Positions 10,708-20,444 of a stretch of DNA of 29,763 bases are shown here, in pieces. How positions within the stretch are numbered: position 1 is the stretch's first letter; the number at the start of each line of letters is the position of its first letter. The notes below the pieces were generated by a model. That model did no database searches. It saw only the letters and a list, made by a program, of their open reading frames with translations, and was not told the origin of the DNA. A program made the translations under genes and the position numbers. The DNA comes from Phaeoceros laevis (Eukaryota > Anthocerotophyta > Anthocerotopsida > Notothyladales), in contig JBNGIQ010009424.1 of the NCBI GenBank assembly GCA_049999765.1, positions 171,103 to 200,865 on the forward strand, in the 5' to 3' direction.

Positions 10708-11690
10708 TCTTGATTGCGGATCCCCGTGTCCAGTATTTTGTTCCTCGGATCACACCACAGCCTCAAGCGGCAAGGGGGACAAGCCCACGCTGCTCACAAC
10801 AATGCGCCTCTGCAATTCCAAATTCGAGGGCGGAGCTCTTCAGCAAGGGAATTCGAGATTGGCAAACGCGCCGGGTGGGACTGCTACCACCCAGGCGTTT
10901 ATCTTTTGAAGCTCTTCTTATCTACAACGGCACTACTAATGCCACCGACTAACCGCGTCGAGCATCCACGATGCGACAGGTGCTCCTCGCGGCCGTGTCC
11001 TGCTACAGGAATCAGTAAGGATTGAAGGCTTAAGAAAATTAGGGGCATGCCTAATAAATTTCATATTTATTAATATATCTCTAAACATTTTCATTATCGA
11101 TAACTAAATTTATGTCTTACATGTATGGTCATACCCCCCCCCTTCTTTTTCTGGGGAGTGGTGCAAGACATTGTAAGTTACTATGAAATTCATGGAAAAT
11201 TACAGGGGGTCTAAAGTTGTAAACCGTAAAGTGTCCGTACCTAAAGAAGGGACGAGGAAAACGAAACCACTGAAGTCTAACTTGACGTGTAACGCAACCT
11301 TGATGCGGTCCCGGTAGGCCGCCATCAACGACAACATGCATGCTTTTTGAGTCAAAGCCGTTTGTTTGAGGTGCTGATACAGACTACGTCAAGGGTCTCA
11401 AGGCCAATTGGAGACCACGAGAGCCGGTCATGAGGAACCTCCGTGCCAGCAGAATTGAGGTCGCAACATGGGCTTGAAGAAGCACTAGAAAAATTTCCGT
11501 CCAGTTCTGTTAAACCAAAACTGGCAACACTGACTCAAGAATTTAATCCTCTGCAGCCTGAAAGATGCTGCTTTTTGAATGTCTGTGTCCGGACATAATT
11601 CAAGGCCCTGATCTTGCGACCCCTTGCTTCTGAATCTAAGCTGCGCAGAGGCTGCTTTCCTCAACTGGTTAGGTTGGGCGAGAGAAAGTC
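10708..11690. other. Intergenic between the LRAT-like gene and RPS15A
   Basis: The left part must contain the promoter of the minus-strand LRAT-like gene, and the right part the 3' UTR of RPS15A. An AT-rich patch lies at about 11030-11125. Open frames on either strand are short and show no family resemblance. I find no RNA gene or repeat here. Confidence 0.4.
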
Positions 11691-12428
11691 TCAATAAAAG
11701 AAGCCCAAAACCTTGCCTCCAACGTTTTTTCTTCGGGCCTCGTCATGGTCGATGATCCCGGCTGATGTAGTCAAAACAATATACCCGAACTGCAACGTAC
11801 GAAGAAAACGTGTTAGCATCAGTGATTGACACGAAACCAGCCAGGCCCTTTCACCAAGGGCTCACCAGCCTTCCACCTGGTGAACAAATGGGTTACCAAA
11901 CGGTGGTACGGGTTTAACAAACACCACAAGAGGAAAGAGCATCGAGGTGCACGAAATCAATTGGCAGACAGAAAGCACCGAATTGAAAGGTGAAATATGC
12001 AACGACACATAAACAGTAACAACCTGACGTGAAGGAAGAAGCCTGGCAGTCCAGTCTTCTAGTTCCCCGACACCAATGTTGTAACGAGGGCTGATAACTC
12101 CACACTTGTTAAGTCTGCCGTTCAGTTCGACAACAATCTTGCCCGCCCTGTGGTCATCAACCAGCTCAAACTCTCCGACGTAGCCTGCAAGAAAGGCAGT
12201 TTGACTTAGCCCCCAAACATCCACAGCCGCTGATAAGGGCACGACCCACTTTCCCCTGCCTCCTGGCCGCCAATGCTCAAACATCAGGCACTCACCATGC
12301 TTCTGCATGACCGTGAGGAATTTGATAATAACCTTCGATGAAGGCTTAATCAAAACCTGCCGCTTGCCGCGTTTTTCCGCGTTGTACATATTCTTCAATG
12401 CATCATTCAGCACACTGATTCTCACCAT
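11691..12428 (-). CDS. RPS15A: Cytosolic ribosomal protein uS8 (S15a)
   Basis: Three minus-strand exons, 12296-12428, 12024-12184 and 11691-11789, join in phase to exactly 130 residues, the usual length of eukaryotic RPS15A. It begins [20 protein letters not shown] and continues through [23 protein letters not shown] and [20 protein letters not shown]. It goes on through [12 protein letters not shown] and [10 protein letters not shown], and ends [30 protein letters not shown]. This is a component of the small ribosomal subunit that binds 18S rRNA. Splice sites are canonical and there are no lesions. A 5' UTR intron is likely just upstream of the ATG. Confidence 0.97.
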
Positions 12429-12436
12429 CTTGCTCT

Positions 12437-12643
12437 CTGCAAACCAATAGGGACCTGTATCAATTACAGCCGCCCATGCGTGCCCTGAATATTGTCTCCC
12501 TAGCTTCTTCCTCAGCAATCCGACAGAGCAGCAACCACTCCCGAGCTAAGCAAGGCCGAATTTGAGGGGTGCATGCGGCAAGGAGAAAAACCAATCCATC
12601 CATAGCAGCTTAAACAGCTGCCTGCGGGATAAGCACGACTTAC
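12437..12643 (-). other. Probable 5' UTR intron of RPS15A
   Basis: Reading the minus strand, a strong donor (gag then gtaagt, at 12643 and below) and an acceptor (ggtttgcag, ending at 12437) frame a 207-nt segment. The acceptor leaves only eight untranslated bases, agagcaag, before the start codon. Introns just before the ATG are common in plant ribosomal protein genes. This is inferred from splice-site strings only. Confidence 0.5.
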
Positions 12644-12749
12644 CTCACCTTCAGCGGCGTGGCGCAGCACCGGGCGCGCTGAAGACGAGAGCTACAACTT
12701 GGTGCAAAGAGACCGCAAACTAGGAGCTCCTGTGGCTTTATGCCGGCTG

Positions 12750-12765
12750 TGTAGGGTTAGGGCAC
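12750..12765 (-). promoter_or_regulatory. Telo-box-like promoter element of RPS15A
   Basis: The plus strand reads tgtagggttagggc, so the minus strand carries CCTAACCCTA about 100 bp upstream of the inferred 5' UTR intron donor. Telo-boxes (AAACCCTA-like) are typical of promoters of plant ribosomal protein genes. The copy here is imperfect at its 5' end. Confidence 0.5.
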
Positions 12766-12985
12766 GAAGTCCCCATGACATCATATCATATATATTACAT
12801 ACAATCAACTCTCGGTCCATACTCCATAGGTGAACTTGGGACAGTAGGTCATTGTTGTGATGATGATTCAGCAGTAAGAGTATTTAGGACGGTGTCTAAG
12901 TCATGTCACAATCTACCAACGCTGCGCACGCAGATCAGCCATGATTTCGTTCTCACAGCGGCATTGTGTCTACACTGTCACCGTG

Positions 12986-15900
12986 TCAATGTCTATCCCC
13001 ACATGAACAAAATCCATCCACGAAACGGTGAACCCGGTGTCCATCTCTAACAATAATCTCTCGTTTCTCAACGCGAGACATGATCTTAGTGCTATTGTGG
13101 CAGTCACCGCACATACGAAGATTTTTGGTGACTAACAAAGTTGTACCAACTGCAGTGTTCATCAGACCATAGGCCAATGCCAGTTTCTCAGCATGCCCAC
13201 ACAAGGCATCCTCCTTTTGCGTGTCAGAAAGCGGCTTTAGGACAAGCTCAGCATGGGGCACATGGCCTCCTTCGTCTTTCAGTCTCGAATTCATGCTCCT
13301 GAGCCTTGACGACGAATCACTTTTTCCTTCACCCACTGTGAACTCGTGCAGCTTATTTTTCACTTCGATGCAGGCTTTGGCGGCCTTCTTCTTGGCACCT
13401 GCAGACTTCCGCAAGCTTTCTAGTCTCTCTACATCCCTCCACCTGCCGGCATTCGCATACAGGTTACCCAATAACACATATGCACTTGCATGCTCAGGGT
13501 CTAACTCAACCAGGCGGTCAAAACATCGCCTCCCTCGCTCTATGTCGCCGTAGCTCTTGCAGGCACTCAGCAAGGATGTCCAGCCTACAGCACAAGATTC
13601 AGATTGCAAAACGTTTTCAGCCTCAGCTAGACAGCCTGATCTCCCGAGGAGATCTACCATGCAAGCAAGGTGCTGTGCAGTTGGTGCAATCCTGTAGTCA
13701 TCCACCATCATTTTATAGTACGCCTTGCCCTCGACCACCAGGCCTTTGTGGCTACACGCAGTGAGGAGGCCACTGAAGGTCGCATCATCAGGGTCAACAC
13801 CTTGTTGCCGCATCTTCTCAAAACATTGCATTGTCTGTTGGGTGTCGCTGTTTTGGGCATAACCATTTATCATGGCGTTCCATGTCACTACATTCTTTGT
13901 GGGTAAACTGTCAAACACTCTGCGAGCATCCTCAAAATGTCCACATTTAGCGTACAAGTCCACCAAGCAGCTGCCAACACAGACGTGAGCTTCCAACCCT
14001 TGTTGCTGGATCTGCTCATGCAGCTGCTTCCCCTGATGCAAAGCACCTACTGCTGCACACGCTTGCAACAGGGACATGTATGTGACATGATTGGCAGAAA
14101 CCATGCCATCCTGTTGCATGATAGAATAGAGTGCCAGGGCCTCCTGACCAAGCCCCCGCTGAGTATACCCTGCAATCATGGTATTCCATGTCACCACATC
14201 TCTGGTTGACATCCTGTCAAATACAGAACGTGCATCCTCTAAGCTCCCGCATTTTGCATACATGTTCACAAGGCTGTTTCCGACAACGTCATTACTCTCC
14301 ATTCCTCTTTCTTGAATCTGCGTATGAAGGTGCTTTCCCTGGTGTAAAGCGCCAACACTGCCACATGCTTGCAGAAGGCAAACAAATGTAACATGGTTGG
14401 CTTCAGTGATACCATCCAGTTGCATAATTGAGTAAACGGCAAGAGCTTCTTGACAGAACCCATGTTGAGCATACCCAGCAATCATGGCATTCCAAGTCAC
14501 GACATCCCTTACGCACAACCTGTCAAACACACTGCGAGCATCTTCTAAGCTGCCACATTTTGCATACATGTCCACAAGGCCGTTGCCAACAACCAGATCA
14601 GCTTCGAGCCTTCTTTCTTGGATCTGTGCATGAAGCTGCTTCCCCTTTTCCAACGCTCTCACACTCGCACATGCTTGCAGAAGGCACACAAATGTAACAC
14701 AATCTGGAGACAGGCTGTGTTGTTGCATTCTTGAATAGAGAGCTAGGGCTTCGTCAAAAAGCCCACTCTGAGCATATCCTGCTATCATTGAAGTCCATGT
14801 CACCACATCTCTCTTGGGCAACTGGTCAAAAACTTCACGAGCATCCTCTACACAGCCACATTTCACATACATGTTCACCAGGGAAGCTCCAACAACCAAA
14901 TCAGCTTTCAGTCCCCTTCCCCTCCATTCTAAATGAATTTGCTTGCCCTGACAACCATCTCCGATGCTGGCACATGCTTGCAGGAGGCAGGTTAAAGTAA
15001 AATGATCAGCTCGAATTGAGCTCTCTTGTTGCATGCTGGCATATAGAGCAAGAGCTTCTTGACCAAGCCCATGCTGCACATATCCTGCAATCATGGCGTT
15101 CCATGTGACCAAATCTTTTGAGGGCAACCTTTCAAACACTCTGCAAGCACTATCTAAATCCCCACATTTTGAAAACATGTCTACCAGCGAGTTGCCAACA
15201 AACGTATCCATCTCAATTGCACTTGCAAGAATATCGGCAAGGACCTCCTTTCCAGCAGCCAAATCGGCTGCAATGGTACAAGCCTTCAACACTGCCGAAA
15301 ACACGTGGTTGTTTGGTGTCAGGGGGGACCCTCGCATCTGCCTATACAACTTTATAGCATGTCCCGGCTGTCCATGCTGAGAATAGGCAGAAATAACGGA
15401 AGCCCAGACATAGTTGTCTGGGGCTACCTTGATAAACACCTGTGTTGCTTCATGCAACCTTCCATGAGAAGCATACATGCGAATGATGTGGTTGGCCAAA
15501 AACACGTCTGACTCGTACCCGCATTTGAGAGTCAAACCGTGAAGGCGCCTCCCCAGAACTAAATCCTTTTGTGCAATGCACCTCTTGAGGAGACGATAAA
15601 AAAGAGAAGTATCAACGTGAGATCCTTGATGCACCAAAATCTCTAACGCTTTAACAGAGTCGGCCAGCTCTGCCTCCTCACAAACCTTGATTGAATTTGA
15701 AAACCCTGGAAGTCCAGTGACCCCAATTCGCACCCGAGCATCCCATGTGGCTAGCTGCGAGTCCACCCAAGCAGGTTTGTGTCGATTGTCTAACCATAAG
15801 GCCTCCTTCGACCTTTTGTGCCTGAAATCAGGGTGGCGAGGACTTCTCTTATCCTTCCTACTGTCCCACCACAGTTCTGAATGGAAGAAAAGGTCTTGCC

Positions 15901-16078
15901 ACAAGAGCGTCTGTCGCTCCTCCTGAGTGACAGCTTCTAGAGCTGGATGCTGAACAGGGCACCAATCCCGTAGAGCGCTTCCGTTTCCTGAAGTCAAGGT
16001 AGATACGGACACAAGAGGTCCTGTCACCCCAATGGGCTGCCTGAAGCAAGCTGAACCAGCCATCACGCCTTCTAACAT
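12986..16078 (-). CDS. PPR protein with E domains and a KP-like DYW deaminase ending in DRH
   Basis: This intronless gene encodes 1030 residues, a likely organellar RNA-editing factor. An N-terminal leader of about 150 residues carries the module RHKRSKEALWLDN and KPAWVDSQL. From about residue 160 PLS-type PPR repeats run in blocks of about 101 residues, with helices such as LVDMYAKCGSLEDAR and DVVTWNAMIAGY. E-type motifs follow (YVLLGNLYANAGRW). Where ordinary DYW proteins have a PG box, this reads GAKKKAAKACIEV, then LHEFTVGEG with no GDxSHP. The deaminase core is intact: HAE at about 962-964, 25 residues, then CGDC at about 990-993, with the second site ending CSCG. The C-terminus is DRH instead of DYW. 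From memory, DYW:KP variants tied to U-to-C editing show such a replaced box and terminus; here KP itself reads KA. The target transcript is unknown. Confidence 0.9.
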   Translation of the reverse strand: MLEGVMAGSACFRQPIGVTGPLVSVSTLTSGNGSALRDWCPVQHPALEAVTQEERQTLLWQDLFFHSELWWDSRKDKRSPRHPDFRHKRSKEALWLDNRHKPAWVDSQLATWDARVRIGVTGLPGFSNSIKVCEEAELADSVKALEILVHQGSHVDTSLFYRLLKRCIAQKDLVLGRRLHGLTLKCGYESDVFLANHIIRMYASHGRLHEATQVFIKVAPDNYVWASVISAYSQHGQPGHAIKLYRQMRGSPLTPNNHVFSAVLKACTIAADLAAGKEVLADILASAIEMDTFVGNSLVDMFSKCGDLDSACRVFERLPSKDLVTWNAMIAGYVQHGLGQEALALYASMQQESSIRADHFTLTCLLQACASIGDGCQGKQIHLEWRGRGLKADLVVGASLVNMYVKCGCVEDAREVFDQLPKRDVVTWTSMIAGYAQSGLFDEALALYSRMQQHSLSPDCVTFVCLLQACASVRALEKGKQLHAQIQERRLEADLVVGNGLVDMYAKCGSLEDARSVFDRLCVRDVVTWNAMIAGYAQHGFCQEALAVYSIMQLDGITEANHVTFVCLLQACGSVGALHQGKHLHTQIQERGMESNDVVGNSLVNMYAKCGSLEDARSVFDRMSTRDVVTWNTMIAGYTQRGLGQEALALYSIMQQDGMVSANHVTYMSLLQACAAVGALHQGKQLHEQIQQQGLEAHVCVGSCLVDLYAKCGHFEDARRVFDSLPTKNVVTWNAMINGYAQNSDTQQTMQCFEKMRQQGVDPDDATFSGLLTACSHKGLVVEGKAYYKMMVDDYRIAPTAQHLACMVDLLGRSGCLAEAENVLQSESCAVGWTSLLSACKSYGDIERGRRCFDRLVELDPEHASAYVLLGNLYANAGRWRDVERLESLRKSAGAKKKAAKACIEVKNKLHEFTVGEGKSDSSSRLRSMNSRLKDEGGHVPHAELVLKPLSDTQKEDALCGHAEKLALAYGLMNTAVGTTLLVTKNLRMCGDCHNSTKIMSRVEKREIIVRDGHRVHRFVDGFCSCGDRH

Positions 16079-16861
16079 CTACCGACACATGCATGTTCAT
16101 CACTGATAGAGGCTGGCTGATGAACTGGACAAATCTTGCTGATGCAGCCACTGGTTCCCGAGAACGCCGGCTGATGGAACGACAATTGTTCACATTGCGT
16201 TTGGGTTTGAGCAGCTGTCCTCCAGCCCGGCCGAGTTGATGTACAAAATTGAGCAGGCAGCATAGGAAGGTGAAACGAAACGGACCCTGAGGCAGCAGCG
16301 AGCAACCACTTGCCTAAGAACCTGGCGACGGCAGAGCTGCTGTGCCAGCGATTGTGGAGTTTGTGTTTAAAAGGAGACCTTGTGCATACGATGATTGTAA
16401 CGATACGAGAAAGCTGCTGTGGATGACTCCAGGCATCTCGTTGCGGCACATGCTTTTGCCCAAGTCCGTGTGGTGGTTTTGTAAGGGGGATGATGGAGGA
16501 TCGAGAAAGGCTCGTCATACTATCATACACTCATCAGCTTGAGCTCTTTCATGGCGGCCGTGTCGTTTTATGCTGTTGCCAGCATGCCTGATTCTTTCTT
16601 CAGGGGTGTGCTACTGGACGTCGTCCTGAGCAAACATTTCCTTCCCCCGTATCTACCGGCAAGAAGCTGCCCGGAGACTGCAGGCTTTATATGAGCGCAA
16701 GAGCATTCCATCACCTATGGCGGGAGCCGAGAGCTAGCGCCCGTCGTAGATAACGGGCACACGTATGAGATGGTGGCCTCGGACTTCAACAATCTGCAAA
16801 AGCCTGCGTGGATGGACAGCCGGATGGCATACATTCCGTAGTTTGCTGACAGTATGCAGTC
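16079..16861. promoter_or_regulatory. Shared divergent promoter region of the two PPR genes
   Basis: The two PPR genes are transcribed away from each other, with 783 bp between their start codons. Both promoters and 5' UTRs must lie here. I see no firm TATA box. The right-hand end contains a short frame at 16770-16841 that resembles the PPR leader module (described separately). Confidence 0.45.
16770..16841 (+). pseudogene. Short frame resembling the PPR leader module, cut off by a stop
   Basis: An ATG at 16770 opens 23 codons reading MVASDFNNLQKPAWMDSRMA then YIP and a TAG. NN--KPAWMDS matches the leader of the opposite-strand PPR gene (DN-HKPAWVDS) and the fragment at 1777-2030 (NNFYKPDWVDG). 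The PPR frame starting at 16862 is different, so this piece is disconnected from it. Either it is a relic of a longer ancestral N-terminus lost by frameshift, or a short upstream ORF derived from it. Confidence 0.55.
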
Positions 16862-19800
16862 ATGCGAGTCTGCTGTAGCCCGACCATCGAGCACTCCACA
16901 TCCGTCTGCAGTCACCCATATCTGTCCTCACAGCTGCTGACAAATTGGCCGGTTCCAGACACCCGTGCAGCGCATTCCAGGTTTGTTCCGCCCAAAACAA
17001 CAAGGGACACACAGCCTTCCTCCGGGCGAGTGCTGAGGTCTCTAGATACGCCACTTCTCGCCCAGAATGGAATCAAAATGCGTCTTCCAGGTGATAATCT
17101 TCTATATCTTTGCGAGGACGTACAGGTGGACAAGGCGATGGATGTTCTGTACCTCATGGATACTGTGCCTTCGGTGAACATGTATGCTTCTCTCCTGAAG
17201 GCTTGCACCAAAAGGAAGGCCCTGGCTCAGGCCAAGCGAGTGCACGCTCATTTGTCCAAATACGGGTTGGAGTCCACCAAGTTCCTTGGTGAAAATGTGG
17301 TGACCACCTTGGTGAAGTGTGGAGGCCTTGAAGATGCTCTCCAGGTATTTCACAGGTTACCACAGCGGAGTGTTTTCTCTTGGACAGCGATAATTTCTGG
17401 TTACTGTGCATCTGGGCAACGTCACGAGGCGTTGAAGATGTATCAGCTGATGCAAGAGGAAGGTGTCAATCCCAACGCGTACACTTTTGTCAGTTTGCTT
17501 AAAACCTGTAGTAGCACACAGAACCTGGACGAGGGCAGGCGCATTCATGGTGACGTTCTGAAGTATGGCTGTGAATCTGATGTTTTTGTGGGTACATGTT
17601 TGGTTGACATGTACGGGAAGAGTGGGAGCATTGTGGATGCCCAACATGTGTTTGATGCGTTGCCCCAACGTGATGTAGTAGCATGGAATGCTTTGATTGC
17701 AGCGTATGTTGAGCAGGGGCAAGCAGAGAAGGCCTTGCATTTGTATGAGGAAATGTGGGAGGAAGGGGTGTATCCAAATGATCGGATATTTATGAGTCTG
17801 TTTCAAGCATGTGGCCTGCTTGCAGAAATGGAAGAGGGTGTGCTGGTGAATGGCAAATCAACCAAAGTGAACTCTTCTGTCAAGGGACAATCAATACATG
17901 CTGCTGCCTGGAGCAAAGGCTTTCATTTGGATGTCTTTGTTGGCAGCACCCTTGTCAGTATGTATGGGAAGTGCGGAAGAACTGCAGATGCCCAGAGTGT
18001 GTTTGAGGGGTTGTCGCAGCATGATCTTGTGTTATGGAATACGCTACTTGCTGCATATGTTGAGCAGGGTGAATCAGAGAAGGCGTTAAAGCTGTATGAA
18101 CAAATCTGGGAGGAAGGAGTGAACCCTGATGCTCGAACCATCGTTAGCGTGCTTCAAGCCAGTAGCATGCTTGCAGAGAACGATGATGGTACTCGAGTCG
18201 AAGGACAATCTCTGTGTGTCAATGTGGGGAAAGCAATCCATGCTGTGGCCTGGCTTAAAGGCTACAGCTCAAATCTCTTTGTGGCTAATACCCTCGTAAG
18301 TATGTATGGGAAGTGTGGCAGTATTGCGGATGCGCAGAATGTGTTTGATGGGCTGTCTGAGCGTGATGTTGTTGCATGGAATGCTCTACTTGGGGCATAT
18401 GTTGATAATGGCCAAGCAAAGAAGGCTTTACAACTGTATGAGAAATTGCTGGAGGATGGCGTTAGCCCTGATGACCGTACCTTTGTGACAGCACTGGTGG
18501 CATGCTGTCTACTTGCAGAGAAGGTAGATGTTATAGAGGATGTGGGGTCCATCAAGGCTGAGGCTTTGGTTAAGGGAAAAGCAGTACATGCCAATGCGTG
18601 GAGGAAGGGCTATGACTGTGATGTTTTTGTTGGTAACACACTTGTTACTATGTATGCGAAGTGTGGGAGCATTGCAGCGGCACAAAGTATGTTTGATGGC
18701 TTGTGCCGTCGTAATGTTGTATCCTGGAATGCAATTTTGGTGGCATATGTTGATCTTGGCCATGCGGAGTTGGCTTTGCAGCTGTATAAACAGATGGAGG
18801 AAGTAGGTGTTAGTCCTAACACCAGGACCTACGCTAATGCTGTCAGAGCGTGTGGCATTCTTGCAGACAAGGAAGACTGCACAGCAGATGGACGATTCCT
18901 CAAAGCGAAGTCACTTGAAAAGGGAAGGGCACTACATGCTAATGCTGGGAGGAAGGGCTACGACTCTGATGTCTTTGTCGGTAACAGCCTTGTTATCATG
19001 TACGGAAAGTGTGGGAGCATTGGCGATGCCCAGAATGTATTTGATGGGTTGACCCAGCGTGATGTGGCAGCATGGGCTGCAATGCTTGGGCTGTATGTTG
19101 AACAGGGTCAAGCTGACAAAGCTTTGCAGCTCTACAGCCAAATGCAACAGGAAGATGCAAGCCCGGACGAGATCACACTTGTATGGGTCTTGCAAGCCTG
19201 CAGCCACACAGGAAGCTTGGGAATGCTGCGGCAGATGCATTACAGTCTTGTCGCTGGTGGAAACAAGTTGACTCCTCTTCTGGCAAACAGTCTTATTACA
19301 GCATTTGGGAGATGTGCTAGTATGGTCGATGGTCAGGCTGTGTTTAATGCCCTACCGGAGGCTGATGTGGTATCTTGGAATGCATTGATTGCAGGTTATG
19401 CCCGACAAGGAGAATATGCAGTAAGCCTGCAGTGCTATGAGGAAATGAGGGCCGTGGGCATGCAGCCTGATCTAGTCACCTTCGTTTCACTTCTTTCAGC
19501 ATGCAGTCACGCTGGGCTAGTGGTGAAAGGCATTGAATACTTTGAATCCATGATCAGAGATGAAGGAATAACTCCGGGGATTGAGCATTTCGTATGTATG
19601 GTAGACCTTCTTGGGCGTGCAGGATGTTTCGACAGGATAGAAGAGTTGCTGAGGATAATGCCAATGCAGCCAAGTATGGCAGTGTGGTTGTGTTTGCTGG
19701 GTGCCTGTAGGAAGCACGGCACGGTAGTGCTGGGAGAACAGGCATTCGCATCTGCAGTGCGTCTAGATCCAAATCATGCTGCTCCATATGTTCTCATGTC

Positions 19801-20026
19801 CAACATCTATGCTGATGCTGGCCTTCTGGACAACGCACAGAAGGTTAAGAACTTACGAGATGAAGAAGTTGCATGGAAGAAACCTGGCCAGAGCTGGATC
19901 GAACATGACCACGAAGTACACAAGTTTTTGGTACGGGACCTTAAACATTCACAGGAGAATCAACTGTACAAACTGTTGAAAGAGGCAAGCTTAGAACTGA
20001 CGGAGGAAGAGCGCATTCCGCAGTGA
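16862..20026 (+). CDS. PPR protein of E+ type, lacking the DYW deaminase
   Basis: This intronless gene encodes 1054 residues. A leader of about 90 residues is followed by long PLS-type PPR repeats (for example LVSMYGKCGSIADAQNVFDG, RDVVAWNALLGAYV). The C-terminus has E1/E2 motifs (YVLMSNIYADAGLLDNAQKV) and a proper PG box, KKPGQSWIE. The protein then runs on for about 35 residues and stops without any HxE or CxxC deaminase signature. That makes it an E+ protein, expected to bind one organellar RNA site and to need a deaminase supplied by a partner. Four of its L-type repeats carry an extra segment of about 15-20 residues (see findings). An ATG at 17078 would shorten the leader; the first ATG was kept because the intervening leader is Ser/Thr/Arg-rich, as in organelle-targeted proteins. 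Confidence 0.92.
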   Translation: MRVCCSPTIEHSTSVCSHPYLSSQLLTNWPVPDTRAAHSRFVPPKTTRDTQPSSGRVLRSLDTPLLAQNGIKMRLPGDNLLYLCEDVQVDKAMDVLYLMDTVPSVNMYASLLKACTKRKALAQAKRVHAHLSKYGLESTKFLGENVVTTLVKCGGLEDALQVFHRLPQRSVFSWTAIISGYCASGQRHEALKMYQLMQEEGVNPNAYTFVSLLKTCSSTQNLDEGRRIHGDVLKYGCESDVFVGTCLVDMYGKSGSIVDAQHVFDALPQRDVVAWNALIAAYVEQGQAEKALHLYEEMWEEGVYPNDRIFMSLFQACGLLAEMEEGVLVNGKSTKVNSSVKGQSIHAAAWSKGFHLDVFVGSTLVSMYGKCGRTADAQSVFEGLSQHDLVLWNTLLAAYVEQGESEKALKLYEQIWEEGVNPDARTIVSVLQASSMLAENDDGTRVEGQSLCVNVGKAIHAVAWLKGYSSNLFVANTLVSMYGKCGSIADAQNVFDGLSERDVVAWNALLGAYVDNGQAKKALQLYEKLLEDGVSPDDRTFVTALVACCLLAEKVDVIEDVGSIKAEALVKGKAVHANAWRKGYDCDVFVGNTLVTMYAKCGSIAAAQSMFDGLCRRNVVSWNAILVAYVDLGHAELALQLYKQMEEVGVSPNTRTYANAVRACGILADKEDCTADGRFLKAKSLEKGRALHANAGRKGYDSDVFVGNSLVIMYGKCGSIGDAQNVFDGLTQRDVAAWAAMLGLYVEQGQADKALQLYSQMQQEDASPDEITLVWVLQACSHTGSLGMLRQMHYSLVAGGNKLTPLLANSLITAFGRCASMVDGQAVFNALPEADVVSWNALIAGYARQGEYAVSLQCYEEMRAVGMQPDLVTFVSLLSACSHAGLVVKGIEYFESMIRDEGITPGIEHFVCMVDLLGRAGCFDRIEELLRIMPMQPSMAVWLCLLGACRKHGTVVLGEQAFASAVRLDPNHAAPYVLMSNIYADAGLLDNAQKVKNLRDEEVAWKKPGQSWIEHDHEVHKFLVRDLKHSQENQLYKLLKEASLELTEEERIPQ

Positions 20027-20071
20027 CAGTATGTTCGACCACAGTGATACCTTCTACCGGGGGCTGCCAAT

Positions 20072-20175
20072 GGATGGTGTCACTGATGATGGGTTGCACC
20101 TGCTGCTCTGGTTGACCCACTGTAACAACTGATTCCAGCTTGGGCAAGAGCCTCCTGCATGCTGACCTGGTGCTG
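20072..20175 (-). repeat. Dispersed 104-nt repeat, copy B (inverted partner at 1562-1665)
   Basis: Read on the minus strand, this is nearly identical to 1562-1665 (two mismatches by eye). It sits about 45 bp beyond the stop of the E+ PPR gene and 270 bp before the DCC1 start. It shows no known domain. The rest of the interval 20027-20444 holds the PPR 3' UTR and DCC1 promoter, with nothing else I can name. Confidence 0.75.
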
Positions 20176-20444
20176 TGCCAGGCGGAGCAGGAGCGGGGCA
20201 TGGCTGGGTTGCGGGCAGGTAGGAGCAGGTCGAGCCGTTGAGCCATACCCGGCCAGGTCGCGTCGGCAGGGCAGATTGCTTTCCACGGGAACGTAGCTTC
20301 ACAGTCCTCGTGGTGTCCCAACAGATGTAGAGTGTTAGCCGCGCGGCTGGAAGTGGTACCAAGCCGCAATGCTAACAGGAACCGGAGTAGCAGCTGACAG
20401 AGCCTGATTAGGGATACGTTTCTTGGTGCTGGGGCGGAGGAACA

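Noticed and set aside
9746-10952. Plus-strand frames at 9745-10044 and 10575-11025
   Set aside because: They are antisense to the LRAT-like exons and its upstream region and show no family resemblance.
11129-11341. Minus-strand 70-codon frame in the LRAT-RPS15A interval
   Set aside because: Arg/Phe/Pro-rich with no motif; most likely random.
13221-15511. Chain of plus-strand frames with Cys/His-rich peptides
   Set aside because: They are antisense shadows of the DYW PPR repeats; their similarity to one another just mirrors the repeat period.
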